A stretch of 64,000 nucleotides of DNA from Actinoallomurus liliacearum (GCF_039542035.1 NZ_BAABHJ010000012.1:124001-188000), one strand, 5' to 3'. Shown: positions 41,172-50,134, counted from the first letter of the stretch. Notes: generated by a model from the sequence alone, not told the origin. Numbers and translations are program-made.

Positions 41172-42365
41172 ATGGGCTACGAAGAGATGTGGCGGGACCT
41201 GCTCCCGATCGGGCGCGTCTCCGGCGGCGGTCACCGGCGGTTCTCCTGGACCGCCGCCGACCGGGAGTGCCGCGCCTGGTTCGCCGAGGAGGCGGGGCGC
41301 CGGGGGCTGACCGTGGAGGAGGACCGCAACGGCAACCTCTTCGCCTGGTGGGACGTTCCCGGTGAGCGCCGGGACGCCGTGCTGACCGGCAGTCACCTGG
41401 ACTCGGTGCCGGACGGCGGCGCGTTCGACGGGCCGCTCGGCGTCGTCTCGTCGCTGGCCGCGATCGACCTGCTGCGTGAGCGCGGCGTGACCCCCGTCCG
41501 GCCGCTCGGTGTCGCCGTCTTCGCCGAGGAGGAGGGCGCCCGGTTCGGCGTCGCCTGCCTGGGCTCCCGCCTGCTGACCGGCGCGATCGACCCCGTACGG
41601 GCCCGGGGCCTGCGCGACGGCGACGGCGTCACCTGGGCCGACGCGATGGCCGCCGACGGCCACGACCCGGAGGCGCTCGGACCCGACCCCGATCTGCTGG
41701 CGGGCGTCGGCTGCTTCGTCGAACTGCACGTCGAACAGGGCCGCGCCCTGGACGTGCCCGTCGGCGTCGCGAGCGCGATCTGGCCGCACGGCCGGTGGCG
41801 GTTCGACTTCACCGGCCAGGGCAACCACGCCGGCACCACGCTGCTGCGGGACCGCCACGACCCGATGCTGCCGTTCGCGCAGACCGTGCTGGCCGCGCGC
41901 GACGCCGCCGCCCGGCACGAGGCGGTCGCGACCATGGGCAAGGTCCATGTCACCCCGAACGGCGTGAACGCCATCCCGTCGATCGTCCGGGCCTGGCTCG
42001 ACACCCGGGCGCCAGACGACACGGCGGTACGCGCGACGGTCGCGGAGATCCGCGCCGCCGCGGAGAAGGCCGCCGGTGAGCACGGCGTCGCGGTCGCGCT
42101 GGCCGAGGAGTCCTACACCCAGGTCGTCGACTTTCACGCCGGGCTGCGCGACCGGCTCGCCACCACGCTCGGCGGCGCGCCCGTCCTGCCGACCGGTGCC
42201 GGGCACGACGCGGGCATCTTGTCGGCGCACGTTCCGACGGCGATGCTGTTCGTCCGGAACCCGACGGGCGTCTCGCACGCGCCGGAGGAGCACGCCGAGA
42301 CCGGCGACTGCCTCACCGGCGTCGAGGCGCTCGCCACCGCCCTGGAGGACCTGCTGACCTCATGA
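41172..42365 (+). CDS. AllC-like M20/M28-type amidohydrolase in hut operon
   Basis: A 397-residue metal-dependent amidohydrolase of the allantoate amidohydrolase/N-carbamoyl-amino-acid hydrolase family. Motifs are GSHLDSVPDGGAFDGPLGV, FAEEEGARFGVACLGS, and ELHVEQGRALD. GAGGAGAGG precedes the ATG at 41172, and the stop overlaps hutF (ATGA). There is no allantoin pathway nearby. Placed between hutU and hutF, it is a good candidate for the step after HutF: deformylation of N-formyl-L-glutamate, replacing the missing HutG. This is inference. Confidence 0.78.
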   Translation: MGYEEMWRDLLPIGRVSGGGHRRFSWTAADRECRAWFAEEAGRRGLTVEEDRNGNLFAWWDVPGERRDAVLTGSHLDSVPDGGAFDGPLGVVSSLAAIDLLRERGVTPVRPLGVAVFAEEEGARFGVACLGSRLLTGAIDPVRARGLRDGDGVTWADAMAADGHDPEALGPDPDLLAGVGCFVELHVEQGRALDVPVGVASAIWPHGRWRFDFTGQGNHAGTTLLRDRHDPMLPFAQTVLAARDAAARHEAVATMGKVHVTPNGVNAIPSIVRAWLDTRAPDDTAVRATVAEIRAAAEKAAGEHGVAVALAEESYTQVVDFHAGLRDRLATTLGGAPVLPTGAGHDAGILSAHVPTAMLFVRNPTGVSHAPEEHAETGDCLTGVEALATALEDLLTS

Positions 42366-43687
42366 AACTGCACGCCGAACACGCCTGGCTGGGCGACCGC
42401 GTCGCCGCCGACGTCCTCATCGAGATCGCCGGGGAGCGGTTCGTCCGGATCACCCCCGGCGTGCCGGCGCCCCCGGACGCCGAGCGCCTGCCCGGCCTGA
42501 CGCTGCCCGGCATGGCCAACGTGCACTCCCACGCCTTCCACCGGGCCCTGCGCGGCCGGGTGCAGGCCGGCCGGGGCACGTTCTGGACCTGGCGCACCCA
42601 CATGTACGAGGTCGCGGCACGCCTCGACCCGGACTCCTACCTCGCGCTGGCCCGCGCCGTCTACGCCGAGATGGCGCTGGCCGGGATCAGCTGCGTCGGC
42701 GAGTTCCACTACGTCCACCACGGTCCGGGCGGCACCCCGTACGCCGACCCGAACGCCTTCGGCGAGGCGCTCCTGCAGGCCGCCCGCGAGGCCGGCATCC
42801 GGATCACCCTGCTCGACGCCTGCTACCTGACCGGCGGCATCGGCAAGGACCTGGAGGGACCGCAGCTCCGGTTCGGCGACGGCACCGCGGACGCCTGGGC
42901 CGACCGGGTCTCGGAGTTGCGCGCGGACGGGCACGCCCGGATCGGCGCGGCCATCCACTCCGTACGCGCCGTCCCCGGCGACCAGATCCGGACCGTCGCC
43001 CAGTGGGCCCGGCAGCGCCGCGCCCCGCTGCACGTCCACCTGTCCGAGCAGCCCGCCGAGAACGAGGCGTGCCTCGAGACGTACGGCGTGACGCCGACCC
43101 GGCTGCTGGCCGACAAACGGGCGCTCGGCGGCCGGACCGTCGCCGTCCACGCCACCCACCTCACCGCCGAGGACATCGGCCTGCTCGGCGCCAGCCAGAG
43201 CGGCGTGTGCATGTGCCCGACCACCGAACGCGACCTGGCCGACGGCATCGGCCCCGCCCGCGACCTGGTCGCCGCCGGGTCGCCGCTCTCGCTCGGCTCG
43301 GACCAGCACGCGGTGATCGACCTGTTCGAGGAGGCGCGCGCCGTCGAACTCGACGAGCGGCTCCGCACCCGCAAGCGCGGCCACTGGACCGCCGGGGAGC
43401 TCCTGGCCGCCGCGACGTGCAACGGCCACTCGGCGCTCGGCTGGCCGGAGGCGGGCCGCATCGAGCCCGGATCGTACGCCGACCTGGTCACCGTGAACCT
43501 GGACTCCGTACGGCTCGCCGGCGCCGCCCCGGGCCACCTCGCCGAGTCGGCCGTCTTCGCCGCGTCACCCGCCGACGTCCGCCACGTCATGGTCTCCGGC
43601 AACCGGATCGTCCGCGACGGCCGCCACCTGCTCATCGACGACGTCCCCACCGCCCTCACCGACGCGATCACGGCATTGACCGCCTGA
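42362..43687 (+). CDS. hutF: HutF, formimidoylglutamate deiminase
   Basis: A 441-residue amidohydrolase-superfamily deiminase that converts N-formimidoyl-L-glutamate to N-formyl-L-glutamate and ammonia. Metal motifs are NVHSHAFHRALRGR, HVHLSEQPAENEAC and HATHLT, with SLGSDQHAVID near the end. Its start overlaps the AllC-like gene (ATGA). This is the two-step HutF route rather than the HutG formiminoglutamase route. Usual length. Confidence 0.9.
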   Translation: MKLHAEHAWLGDRVAADVLIEIAGERFVRITPGVPAPPDAERLPGLTLPGMANVHSHAFHRALRGRVQAGRGTFWTWRTHMYEVAARLDPDSYLALARAVYAEMALAGISCVGEFHYVHHGPGGTPYADPNAFGEALLQAAREAGIRITLLDACYLTGGIGKDLEGPQLRFGDGTADAWADRVSELRADGHARIGAAIHSVRAVPGDQIRTVAQWARQRRAPLHVHLSEQPAENEACLETYGVTPTRLLADKRALGGRTVAVHATHLTAEDIGLLGASQSGVCMCPTTERDLADGIGPARDLVAAGSPLSLGSDQHAVIDLFEEARAVELDERLRTRKRGHWTAGELLAAATCNGHSALGWPEAGRIEPGSYADLVTVNLDSVRLAGAAPGHLAESAVFAASPADVRHVMVSGNRIVRDGRHLLIDDVPTALTDAITALTA

Positions 43688-43692
43688 CCCGG

Positions 43693-44385
43693 TCAGGGGC
43701 TGCGATCTTCTGAGGGTGGGAGATAGGGGCGGAAGTGATCGGCGACGATGTCGGCAACGGCGCGGGCGTCGCGGGTTCCGTCGACTTCGATCACGCGGAT
43801 GCCGAGGCGTCGGGCGGAGCGGACGGCGTCGTCGGCGACGAGGCGGTCTCGTTCGAGCCGGTTGCGTTGGGCCCGGGCGGGGTCGCTGAGGTCGTGTCCG
43901 ATGGTGGCGGCTCGGGTGAGTGCGCGCAGTTGCCGGTCGCGGAATGCCTCGGTGGGCACCATGACGGCCATCTGCCGGGGCGAGTCGATGATCGGTGCCA
44001 CCAACTCGGGGCGCAGTCCCCAGCCTTCGGCGATGATGGGGTGTCTGGAGACCAGGGCGCGCAGGTCGTCCAGGGCCCATTCGAAGCGGACCGGGAAACC
44101 GGCGAGCGTTTCGGCGGCCATGTCCTGTGGGGTGGTGTTCACCCAGGTGGCCTCGGGATCCGGGTCGGCGGGCGAGTGGCCGAGCTTGATCCGGCGGGCG
44201 ATCCGGCGGTCGTTGTGCCCGCGGGCGTCGTGGTAGTCGTAGTGGTAGGCGGTCAGCCCGTATCGGTCGGCCAGCAGCCGGGCCACGGTGGACTTGCCGG
44301 CCCATTGTCCGCCGCCGATCCACAGGACCCGGCGAAGCGTGCCGTAGGGATCCCAGACTTGGCTGTTGATGCCGCGCTCGGTCAC
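43693..44385 (-). CDS. P-loop ATPase/kinase-like protein
   Basis: A 230-residue protein with a Walker A near its N-terminus (GGGQWAGKST) and a mononucleotide-kinase-like pattern (YHYDYHDARGHNDRRIARR, HPIIAEGWGLRPELV). I prefer the GTG at 44385, with AAGGAG upstream, over the TTG at 44412. It lies on the opposite strand between hutF and hutI, interrupting an otherwise contiguous hut cluster. The function is unknown; related proteins act on small phosphorylated substrates or RNA. Confidence 0.65.
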   Translation of the reverse strand: MTERGINSQVWDPYGTLRRVLWIGGGQWAGKSTVARLLADRYGLTAYHYDYHDARGHNDRRIARRIKLGHSPADPDPEATWVNTTPQDMAAETLAGFPVRFEWALDDLRALVSRHPIIAEGWGLRPELVAPIIDSPRQMAVMVPTEAFRDRQLRALTRAATIGHDLSDPARAQRNRLERDRLVADDAVRSARRLGIRVIEVDGTRDARAVADIVADHFRPYLPPSEDRSP

Positions 44386-44532
44386 CGGTCTCCTTCGGGT
44401 CCGTCCAGCCAACCGTACAGTCCCGACAGAGGATCGGTCGGTGCGTCGTCTCGTATGTCAGACGGGGGTCGCTTCCCGCGTCCGGGGGAGAGGCGGTGGG
44501 GGTGCGATGCTGGCGGGGAGAGGGAGGCGGGC

Positions 44533-45675
44533 GTGAGCATTCTGATCACGAACATCGGTGAGCTGGTCGGGGCCGATTCGGAGCGGTGGACGATCGAGGA
44601 CGCCGCGCTGGTCATCGACGGTGATCGAGTCGCCTGGGTCGGGGCGGCGGCCGACGCGCCCGACGCGGACGAGGTGGTCGACGCGGGCGGCCGGGCGGTG
44701 CTGCCCGGGTTCGTCGACTCGCACGCCCACCTGGTCTTCGCGGGGGAGCGCGCGGAGGAGTTCGCGGCGCGGATGAGCGGGCGGCCGTACGCCGCCGGCG
44801 GCATCCGCACGACCGTCGCGAAGACCCGCGCCGCCTCCGACGACGAACTGCGCGCCAACGTACGGCGGCTGGTGGCGGAGATGGCCCGGCAGGGCACCAC
44901 CACGATCGAGTGCAAGTCCGGGTACGGGCTGACGGTCGCCGACGAGGAGCGCGCGGTGCGCATCGCCGCCGAACTGGTCGACGAGGTCACCTACCTGGGC
45001 GCGCACGTCGTTCCCGCCGGGACGGAAGCCGGCGACTACGTCCGGCTCGTCACCGGGGAGATGCTGAAGGCGTGCGCGCCGCATGCCCGGTGGATCGACG
45101 TGTTCTGCGAACGAGGGGCCTTCGACGCCGACCAGACGGAGGAGATCCTGGCGGCGGGCCGGGCCGCCGGGCTGGTGCCGCGCCTGCACGCCAACCAGCT
45201 CGGCCACGGCCCGGGCGTCCGGATCGCGGTGGAGTACGACGCCGCGTCGGCCGACCATTGCACGTTCCTGTCGGACGACGACGTCGCCGCGCTCGCGGAC
45301 TCCGAGACGGTGGCGACGCTGCTGCCCGGCGTGGAGTTCTCCACCCGCCAGCCGTACCCCGACGCCCGGCGGCTCATCGACGCGGGCGCGCGGGTCGCGC
45401 TGGCGACCGATTGCAATCCGGGCTCCTGCTACACCTCCAGCATGGCGTTCTGCGTGGCCCTCGCGGTACGGGAGATGCGCATGAGCCCGGAGGAGGCGGT
45501 ACGGGCGGCCACCGAAGGGGGTGCGCGGGCCCTGCGCCGGACCGATGTGGGGCACCTGCGGCCCGGGGCGCGGGCCGACGTCCTGCTGCTCGACGCCCCC
45601 TCGCATATCCACCTGGCCTACCGTCCGGGCGTGCCGCAGGTCGCACGGGTTTGGCGGGCCGGACTATCGGTCTGA
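44533..45675 (+). CDS. hutI: HutI, imidazolonepropionase
   Basis: A 380-residue amidohydrolase that opens 4-imidazolone-5-propionate to N-formimidoyl-L-glutamate. The metal and substrate motifs are GFVDSHAHLVFAGER, ECKSGYG, LHANQL, SADHCTFL and ATDCNPGSC. GGGAGG precedes the GTG at 44533. It is separated from hutF by the reverse-strand P-loop gene, so it probably has its own promoter. It completes the path from histidine to formimidoylglutamate. Confidence 0.92.
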   Translation: MSILITNIGELVGADSERWTIEDAALVIDGDRVAWVGAAADAPDADEVVDAGGRAVLPGFVDSHAHLVFAGERAEEFAARMSGRPYAAGGIRTTVAKTRAASDDELRANVRRLVAEMARQGTTTIECKSGYGLTVADEERAVRIAAELVDEVTYLGAHVVPAGTEAGDYVRLVTGEMLKACAPHARWIDVFCERGAFDADQTEEILAAGRAAGLVPRLHANQLGHGPGVRIAVEYDAASADHCTFLSDDDVAALADSETVATLLPGVEFSTRQPYPDARRLIDAGARVALATDCNPGSCYTSSMAFCVALAVREMRMSPEEAVRAATEGGARALRRTDVGHLRPGARADVLLLDAPSHIHLAYRPGVPQVARVWRAGLSV

Positions 45676-45695
45676 CAATCAAGAAATGGTAAGCG

Positions 45696-45715
45696 TCAAT
45701 TATTTTAATAATTGA
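45696..45715. promoter_or_regulatory. AT-rich palindrome after hutI
   Basis: TCAATTATT-TT-AATAATTGA is a perfect 9-bp inverted repeat about 20 bp behind hutI. It stands out in a very GC-rich region. It could be an operator, a weak terminator or a protein-binding hot spot. The remaining gap to 45982 holds only a possible 23-codon ORF at 45838 and no other clear feature. Confidence 0.4.
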
Positions 45716-45982
45716 TCTTGCTGTGTAACCTGTTGCCGCGCGGCCCGAGGTGGCCACGCCACGATGCGGGATTGACTGTTAACCCATCGTCATCCACTCT
45801 TGAGGGGATCGCCCCCAGCCCCTCGGGAGCCTCCTGATGTTCATCCGTGGCCACCTACTGCCTGCTGCCCGCCTCTCACGTCTAGTCGCCGACGGCATGG
45901 TCGCCTGAGTCGACGTACGAAAGATTTCAGCGAGCCCGGGAAATCGACGGCCCGGTGAAATCAAAAATGCCAAGAGGCGGAA

Positions 45983-46588
45983 ATGATACGCGTTCTCATC
46001 GTAGAGAATACGAACCTGGTCCGCGGCGGGCTCGTCGCCCTGCTCAACGCACAGCCCGATATGTTGGTCGGCGCCGCCTTAGAGTCCGCGGACAAGGCAC
46101 TGCCCACCGCCCTGGAGACGAACCCCGACGTGGCCCTGATCGGCACCGGCCTGGCGCTCGGGGACGGATTCGGGGTCGCGCGCGCGTTGCACGACGAGTT
46201 GCCCTCCTGCAGCGTCCTGATCATGGCCGACCGCCGTCGGCCGGGCGACCTGCGCCGCGCGGTGGCCGCCGGAGTGATGGGCTATCTCCTCATCGACACC
46301 CCTCCGGAGGACCTGGCCGACGCCGTCCGGCGGGTCGCGCAGGGGGAGCGGGTCATCGACGCGGAGCTGGCCTTCGCGGCCCTCGAGACCGTCGAGAGCC
46401 CCCTCACCGACCGGGAGCTCGACGTCCTGCGGCTGGCCGCGCAGGGAGCGTCATCCGCCGAGATCGCGAACCACCTGTTCCTGTCGGTCCGCACCGTCCG
46501 GAACCACATGTCGCGCGTCATCGGGAAGATAGGGGCGCGCAACCGGGTCGACGCCATCCGCATCGCCGACGACGCGGGCTGGCTCTGA
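45983..46588 (+). CDS. ramR: RamR-like atypical LuxR response regulator
   Basis: A 201-residue NarL/LuxR-type regulator with a receiver-like N-terminus and a C-terminal LuxR HTH (LTDRELDVLRLAAQGASSAEIANHLFLSVRTVRNHMSRV). The receiver has lost its phosphorylation chemistry: the Asp site reads PDVALIG (Gly54), the acidic pair is VEN, and the conserved Lys is Ile104 (YLLID). So it is not a canonical two-component regulator. It is convergent with the ram-type exporter genes and is comparable to RamR/AmfR of SapB loci. Its 3' end is tandemly repeated (42 bp). Confidence 0.7.
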   Translation: MIRVLIVENTNLVRGGLVALLNAQPDMLVGAALESADKALPTALETNPDVALIGTGLALGDGFGVARALHDELPSCSVLIMADRRRPGDLRRAVAAGVMGYLLIDTPPEDLADAVRRVAQGERVIDAELAFAALETVESPLTDRELDVLRLAAQGASSAEIANHLFLSVRTVRNHMSRVIGKIGARNRVDAIRIADDAGWL

Positions 46589-48376
46589 GCCGACGCCGTT
46601 CAGATCGCCGACGACGCGGGCCGGCTCTGAGCCGACGCCGTTCAGATCGCCGACGACGCGGGCCGGCTCTGAGCCGAGGCCGTTCGCGGCCCAGTGCCCG
46701 TGCAGGTCCCGGTACGGCCCGCAGCGGGTCAGCAGGTCCTCGTGGCGCCCGAGCCAGGCCCGCGTGCCGTCGAGCATGAGCACCCGGCGGGCCCGCCGGG
46801 CCGAGGTCATCCGGTGCGCGATGACGATCAGGGAGCCGGGCCGCGCGGCGAAGGCCGCTTCGGCGCGCTCCTCGGCCGCGGCGTCGAGGTGACAGGTGGC
46901 CTCGTCCAGCAGGACGAGCCGCGCCGGGGACAAGTACGCGCGGGTCAGCGCGACGAGCTGGCGTTCGCCGGCGGACAGCGCGGCCGGGTCGACCTCGGCG
47001 TCGTACCCGCCGAGGCGTTCGACCAGGGCCGCCAGGCCGACCGCGGCCGCTGCGGCGGCGAGCTCCTCGTCATCCGGCCGTGCGGTGTCCCCGCGCAGGT
47101 AACACAGGTTGTCGCGGAGCGTGCCGCCGAAGACGTACGCCTCCTGGGGGATGAGCGTGCGGGCCTCCGGCGTGACGTCCGACGCGGGCGTGCCGCCCAG
47201 GAGCACGGTGCCGCGCGCGGGCCTGAGCAGCCCGGCGACGAGCAGGGCCAGCGTCGACTTGCCGATGCCGCTCGGGCCGACGACCGCCAGGTGGTCGCCG
47301 TCGGGGACCGACAGGGACAGGTCGTCGATCACGGGCTCGGCGTCCGGCCCGTACGCGAAGGTCACGCCGGTCAGCCGCAGGTCGCCGCCGTCTCCGGTGG
47401 GGCGCGGCACGGCGGGGACCTCGCCGGTCTCGACCAGGCGGTCGAGGGTCACCGCGAGGCGCAGCCCGCTGCCGCCCAGCCCCCGGATGGCGGTGTGCAG
47501 CGCCGGGGCGAGTCCCTGCAGGACGTACGTGAGCGCGCCGAGCACCGCGCCGGGCGTCGCGCCGTGCCGCAGCAGCCACGGCGCGGCGGCGACGATCGCC
47601 AGGAGCGGCAGGCGTCCGCCGACGGCCAGCGCGATCGTGCGGCCGGCGGCGAGCCGCGCCACCGACCGAGCCGCCGCAGCCTGAGCGTCGATCAGCCGCC
47701 CGATGTCGGCGGCCATGGCGTCCTCCGCGCCGCAGGCGACGATGTCGCGGAGGCCGGTGGCCAGCGCGGTCGCGGATCCGGCGATCCGCTCCTCGGCGAG
47801 GATGAGCTCCCGCTGACGGGTCATCGCCCGCGACACCATGCCGAGGAACAGGCCGAGTCCCACCGCGACCGGCGGCACCACGAGGAGCAGCGTCACCGGC
47901 ATCAGCGCCGTCAGGCCGATCAGCGCGCTCACGAGCGTGAACACGAATCCCCGGACGACCACGAGCAGGCCCGCGAACGTGTCGCGGACGATCTCGACGT
48001 GCTGGGTGAGCCGGGCGACGGCGGCGTCGCCGGGGCGGCCCGTACGCACGGCCTCGTGGACGGCGCCGCGGACGACCCGGCGGACCAGCGCGTCCCGGAA
48101 GGGTTCGACGATCCCGGCCAGCGGCCGATACGCGGCGGCGCTGCCGACCGCGCCCGCGGCCGCCGCCACGGCCAGCGCGGCCAGCCAGACCAGTCCCGCC
48201 TCGACGCGGTGGGCCAGGAACGCGTCGGTGGCCCCCGCGACGGACCGGCCGAAGACCAGGACGGGCGCGGCCTCGACCGCCGACCACACCGCGAGCAGCA
48301 CCGCCTCGCGAGGGTGGCGGCGTACGGCGGCGACCAGCACCCGGGTGCCGCCGAGACGTCTCCACCGCCGTGGCAT
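46451..48376 (-). CDS. ramB: RamB-like ABC exporter subunit
   Basis: A 641-residue half-transporter: six-helix membrane domain (about residues 1-300), then an ATPase domain with Walker A GPSGIGKST, signature LSAGERQLVALTRA, Walker B LVLLDEATCHLD and H-loop IAHR. The start ATG overlaps the preceding gene's stop (TGATG), so the two exporters are translated together and probably form a heterodimer. The C-terminus carries about 75 extra residues that run antisense into the regulator gene, over three 42-bp repeats; this tail is probably dispensable. It would export the lanthipeptide or its leader-bearing form. Confidence 0.75.
   Translation of the reverse strand: MPRRWRRLGGTRVLVAAVRRHPREAVLLAVWSAVEAAPVLVFGRSVAGATDAFLAHRVEAGLVWLAALAVAAAAGAVGSAAAYRPLAGIVEPFRDALVRRVVRGAVHEAVRTGRPGDAAVARLTQHVEIVRDTFAGLLVVVRGFVFTLVSALIGLTALMPVTLLLVVPPVAVGLGLFLGMVSRAMTRQRELILAEERIAGSATALATGLRDIVACGAEDAMAADIGRLIDAQAAAARSVARLAAGRTIALAVGGRLPLLAIVAAAPWLLRHGATPGAVLGALTYVLQGLAPALHTAIRGLGGSGLRLAVTLDRLVETGEVPAVPRPTGDGGDLRLTGVTFAYGPDAEPVIDDLSLSVPDGDHLAVVGPSGIGKSTLALLVAGLLRPARGTVLLGGTPASDVTPEARTLIPQEAYVFGGTLRDNLCYLRGDTARPDDEELAAAAAAVGLAALVERLGGYDAEVDPAALSAGERQLVALTRAYLSPARLVLLDEATCHLDAAAEERAEAAFAARPGSLIVIAHRMTSARRARRVLMLDGTRAWLGRHEDLLTRCGPYRDLHGHWAANGLGSEPARVVGDLNGVGSEPARVVGDLNGVGSEPARVVGDADGVDPVARPYLPDDARHVVPDGADRQEQVVRDLGG
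46562..46687. repeat. Three tandem 42-bp repeats at the ramR/ramB junction
   Basis: Units of 42 bp run 46562-46603, 46604-46645 and 46646-46687 (ATCGCCGACGACGCGGGC at each start). The first unit is the end of the regulator gene plus 15 bp. The unit length is a multiple of three, so the overlapping exporter frame on the other strand stays open and gains a repeated GSEPARVVGDLNGV tail. Confidence 0.8.
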
Positions 48377-50079
48377 CAGCGGAACACCTCCCGGTACTCC
48401 GGATCGGCCCACAACTCCCGGTGCGGAGCGCAGGCGCGGATCCGCCCGCCGTCGAGCCAGGCCACCAGGTCGGCTCTGGCCGCCGTCGCCGCCCGGTGCG
48501 CGATGATCAGCCGGGTGCGCGGGTCGCGCGTGAGGACGTCGCCGATGTGCACCTCGGTGGCGGTGTCGAGGCTGGAGGTGGCGTCGTCGAGGATGAGCAC
48601 CCGTCCGGGATGGGCGAACGCCCGGGCCAGGCCCAGCCGCTGCAGTTCACCGCCGGAGAGCGGGGCGGCGTCCGGGGGAGTCTCGTAGCCGGCGGGCAGG
48701 CGCCGGATGAACCCGTCCGCCTGCGCCGCACGGGCCGCCAGGACGGCCTCCCCACCGGTCGCCCGTGCGGGGTGGGCCGCCGGGGCGGCCTTCTCGCTCG
48801 TCGTCGACCCGTTCGCCCGCACGACGTCGCCCGTGATCGCCTGGGCGATGGTGGCCCCGAAGAGGGCGGGCCGGGCGAATGCGTATCCGACCGTCTGCCG
48901 GAGCGCCGTACGGCTCAGGTCTCGCAGCGGGACGCCGTCGAGCAGGATCTCGCCCGTGTCCGGCTCGGCGAGGCGACCGGCCAGCGCGGCCAGCAGCGAC
49001 TTGCCCGATCCAGACCGGCCGACGACGGCGACGGCCCGGCCACCGGGAACCGCGAGGTCCAGGCCGTCGAGGACCGGTGCGGCCGACACCCCGCGGAACT
49101 CCAGGCGTCCCGGCCCCTCCGGCGGCGATGCGGTGCCGTGGGCGGGCGGCTCCCGGTCCAGTACCGGAGCGAGGCGGGCGGCCCCGGCGCGGACGCGGGC
49201 CAGCCGACCGAGCTGTGTGATCACCGGGCCGATGTCGGCGCCCAGCCCGGCGTACTGGGTGGCGGCAAGCAGCCCGCCCGCGGTCAGCCGCCCGGCGGCC
49301 AGTTCGTAGCCCGCGACGGCCAGGACCGCGATCTGCAGCAGCGGAAGCGCGAGGGTGCCCCGGCCCGCGGTCGCGGCCTGCACGCGCCAGGTCCGGTGCC
49401 CGTGCGCGGCGAGCTCGGGAAGGGGCGCAAGGATCCGGGCGGTCTCGCGATCGGCGGTGCCGGCGGCCGCGACCGTCCGGTTGCCGGCCAGCGCCTCGAC
49501 GAGTCGCGCGGCGATGACGCCCTGGACGGCCAGATAGCGGCCGACGATGGCGGAGGTGTCCCGGACGAAGGCGTTCAGCACCACGACGATGACCGGGAGG
49601 CCCAGCGCGAACGTCAGCGCCAGCCAGGGGTCGAGCACCAAGAGGGCGATCATCCCGCCGACCGGCGGCAGGACGGCGGTGACCGCGAGGACGACGGCGG
49701 ACGGGGCGAGGCCCGTGTCCGTGGTGGCCGTGACGGCCCGGCTGGTCACGTCGCCCGCCGCGAGACCGGACGCCGACGGGCCGAGGGCCAGCAGGCGGCG
49801 TACGAAGCGGTGCCGCATCCGGGCGGTGGCGGCGGCCGCGCTGGTCCCGACCGCGAGTTCGGTGAGGACGTCGCCGGTCATGGCGGCGGCCACCAGGGCG
49901 GCGTAGGCGAGCGGCCAGGTGGACGTCCCGCCGTCATGCAGAACGCCGTCCACGGCGCGGCCGAGGACGGCCGGCAGGAGCGTCTCCGCTCCCGCCCGTA
50001 CCAAAGAGGTGACGGCGAGCAGGCTCGCCCAGACGCCGCCGTCGCGGATCGCCCGAATCACGAGCCCACTCGCCGTCAT
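48376..50079 (-). CDS. ramA: RamA-like ABC exporter subunit with degenerate ATPase
   Basis: A 567-residue half-transporter with six membrane helices and an ATPase domain: Walker A GRSGSGKS, signature LSGGELQRLGLARA, H-loop IAHR. Two catalytic positions are abnormal: the Q-loop reads GYAFARPALFG (no Gln), and Walker B reads ILDDATSSLD (Asp for the catalytic Glu). In heterodimeric exporters one degenerate site is common, and RamB here is canonical. I start at the ATG at 50079 with AGGGAG 4 bases upstream; longer starts exist at 50097 and 50109. It follows the precursor gene by 55 bp. Confidence 0.75.
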   Translation of the reverse strand: MTASGLVIRAIRDGGVWASLLAVTSLVRAGAETLLPAVLGRAVDGVLHDGGTSTWPLAYAALVAAAMTGDVLTELAVGTSAAAATARMRHRFVRRLLALGPSASGLAAGDVTSRAVTATTDTGLAPSAVVLAVTAVLPPVGGMIALLVLDPWLALTFALGLPVIVVVLNAFVRDTSAIVGRYLAVQGVIAARLVEALAGNRTVAAAGTADRETARILAPLPELAAHGHRTWRVQAATAGRGTLALPLLQIAVLAVAGYELAAGRLTAGGLLAATQYAGLGADIGPVITQLGRLARVRAGAARLAPVLDREPPAHGTASPPEGPGRLEFRGVSAAPVLDGLDLAVPGGRAVAVVGRSGSGKSLLAALAGRLAEPDTGEILLDGVPLRDLSRTALRQTVGYAFARPALFGATIAQAITGDVVRANGSTTSEKAAPAAHPARATGGEAVLAARAAQADGFIRRLPAGYETPPDAAPLSGGELQRLGLARAFAHPGRVLILDDATSSLDTATEVHIGDVLTRDPRTRLIIAHRAATAARADLVAWLDGGRIRACAPHRELWADPEYREVFR

Positions 50080-50134
50080 CGGTCTCCCTGCCTTCATGGT
50101 CCGGGCCATGGTTCCCGGGACCAGATGTCCTTCA

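Noticed and set aside
45838..45909. A 23-codon ORF between hutI and the response regulator
   Set aside because: A weak Shine-Dalgarno, no conservation test possible, and no resemblance to a leader or lanthipeptide precursor.
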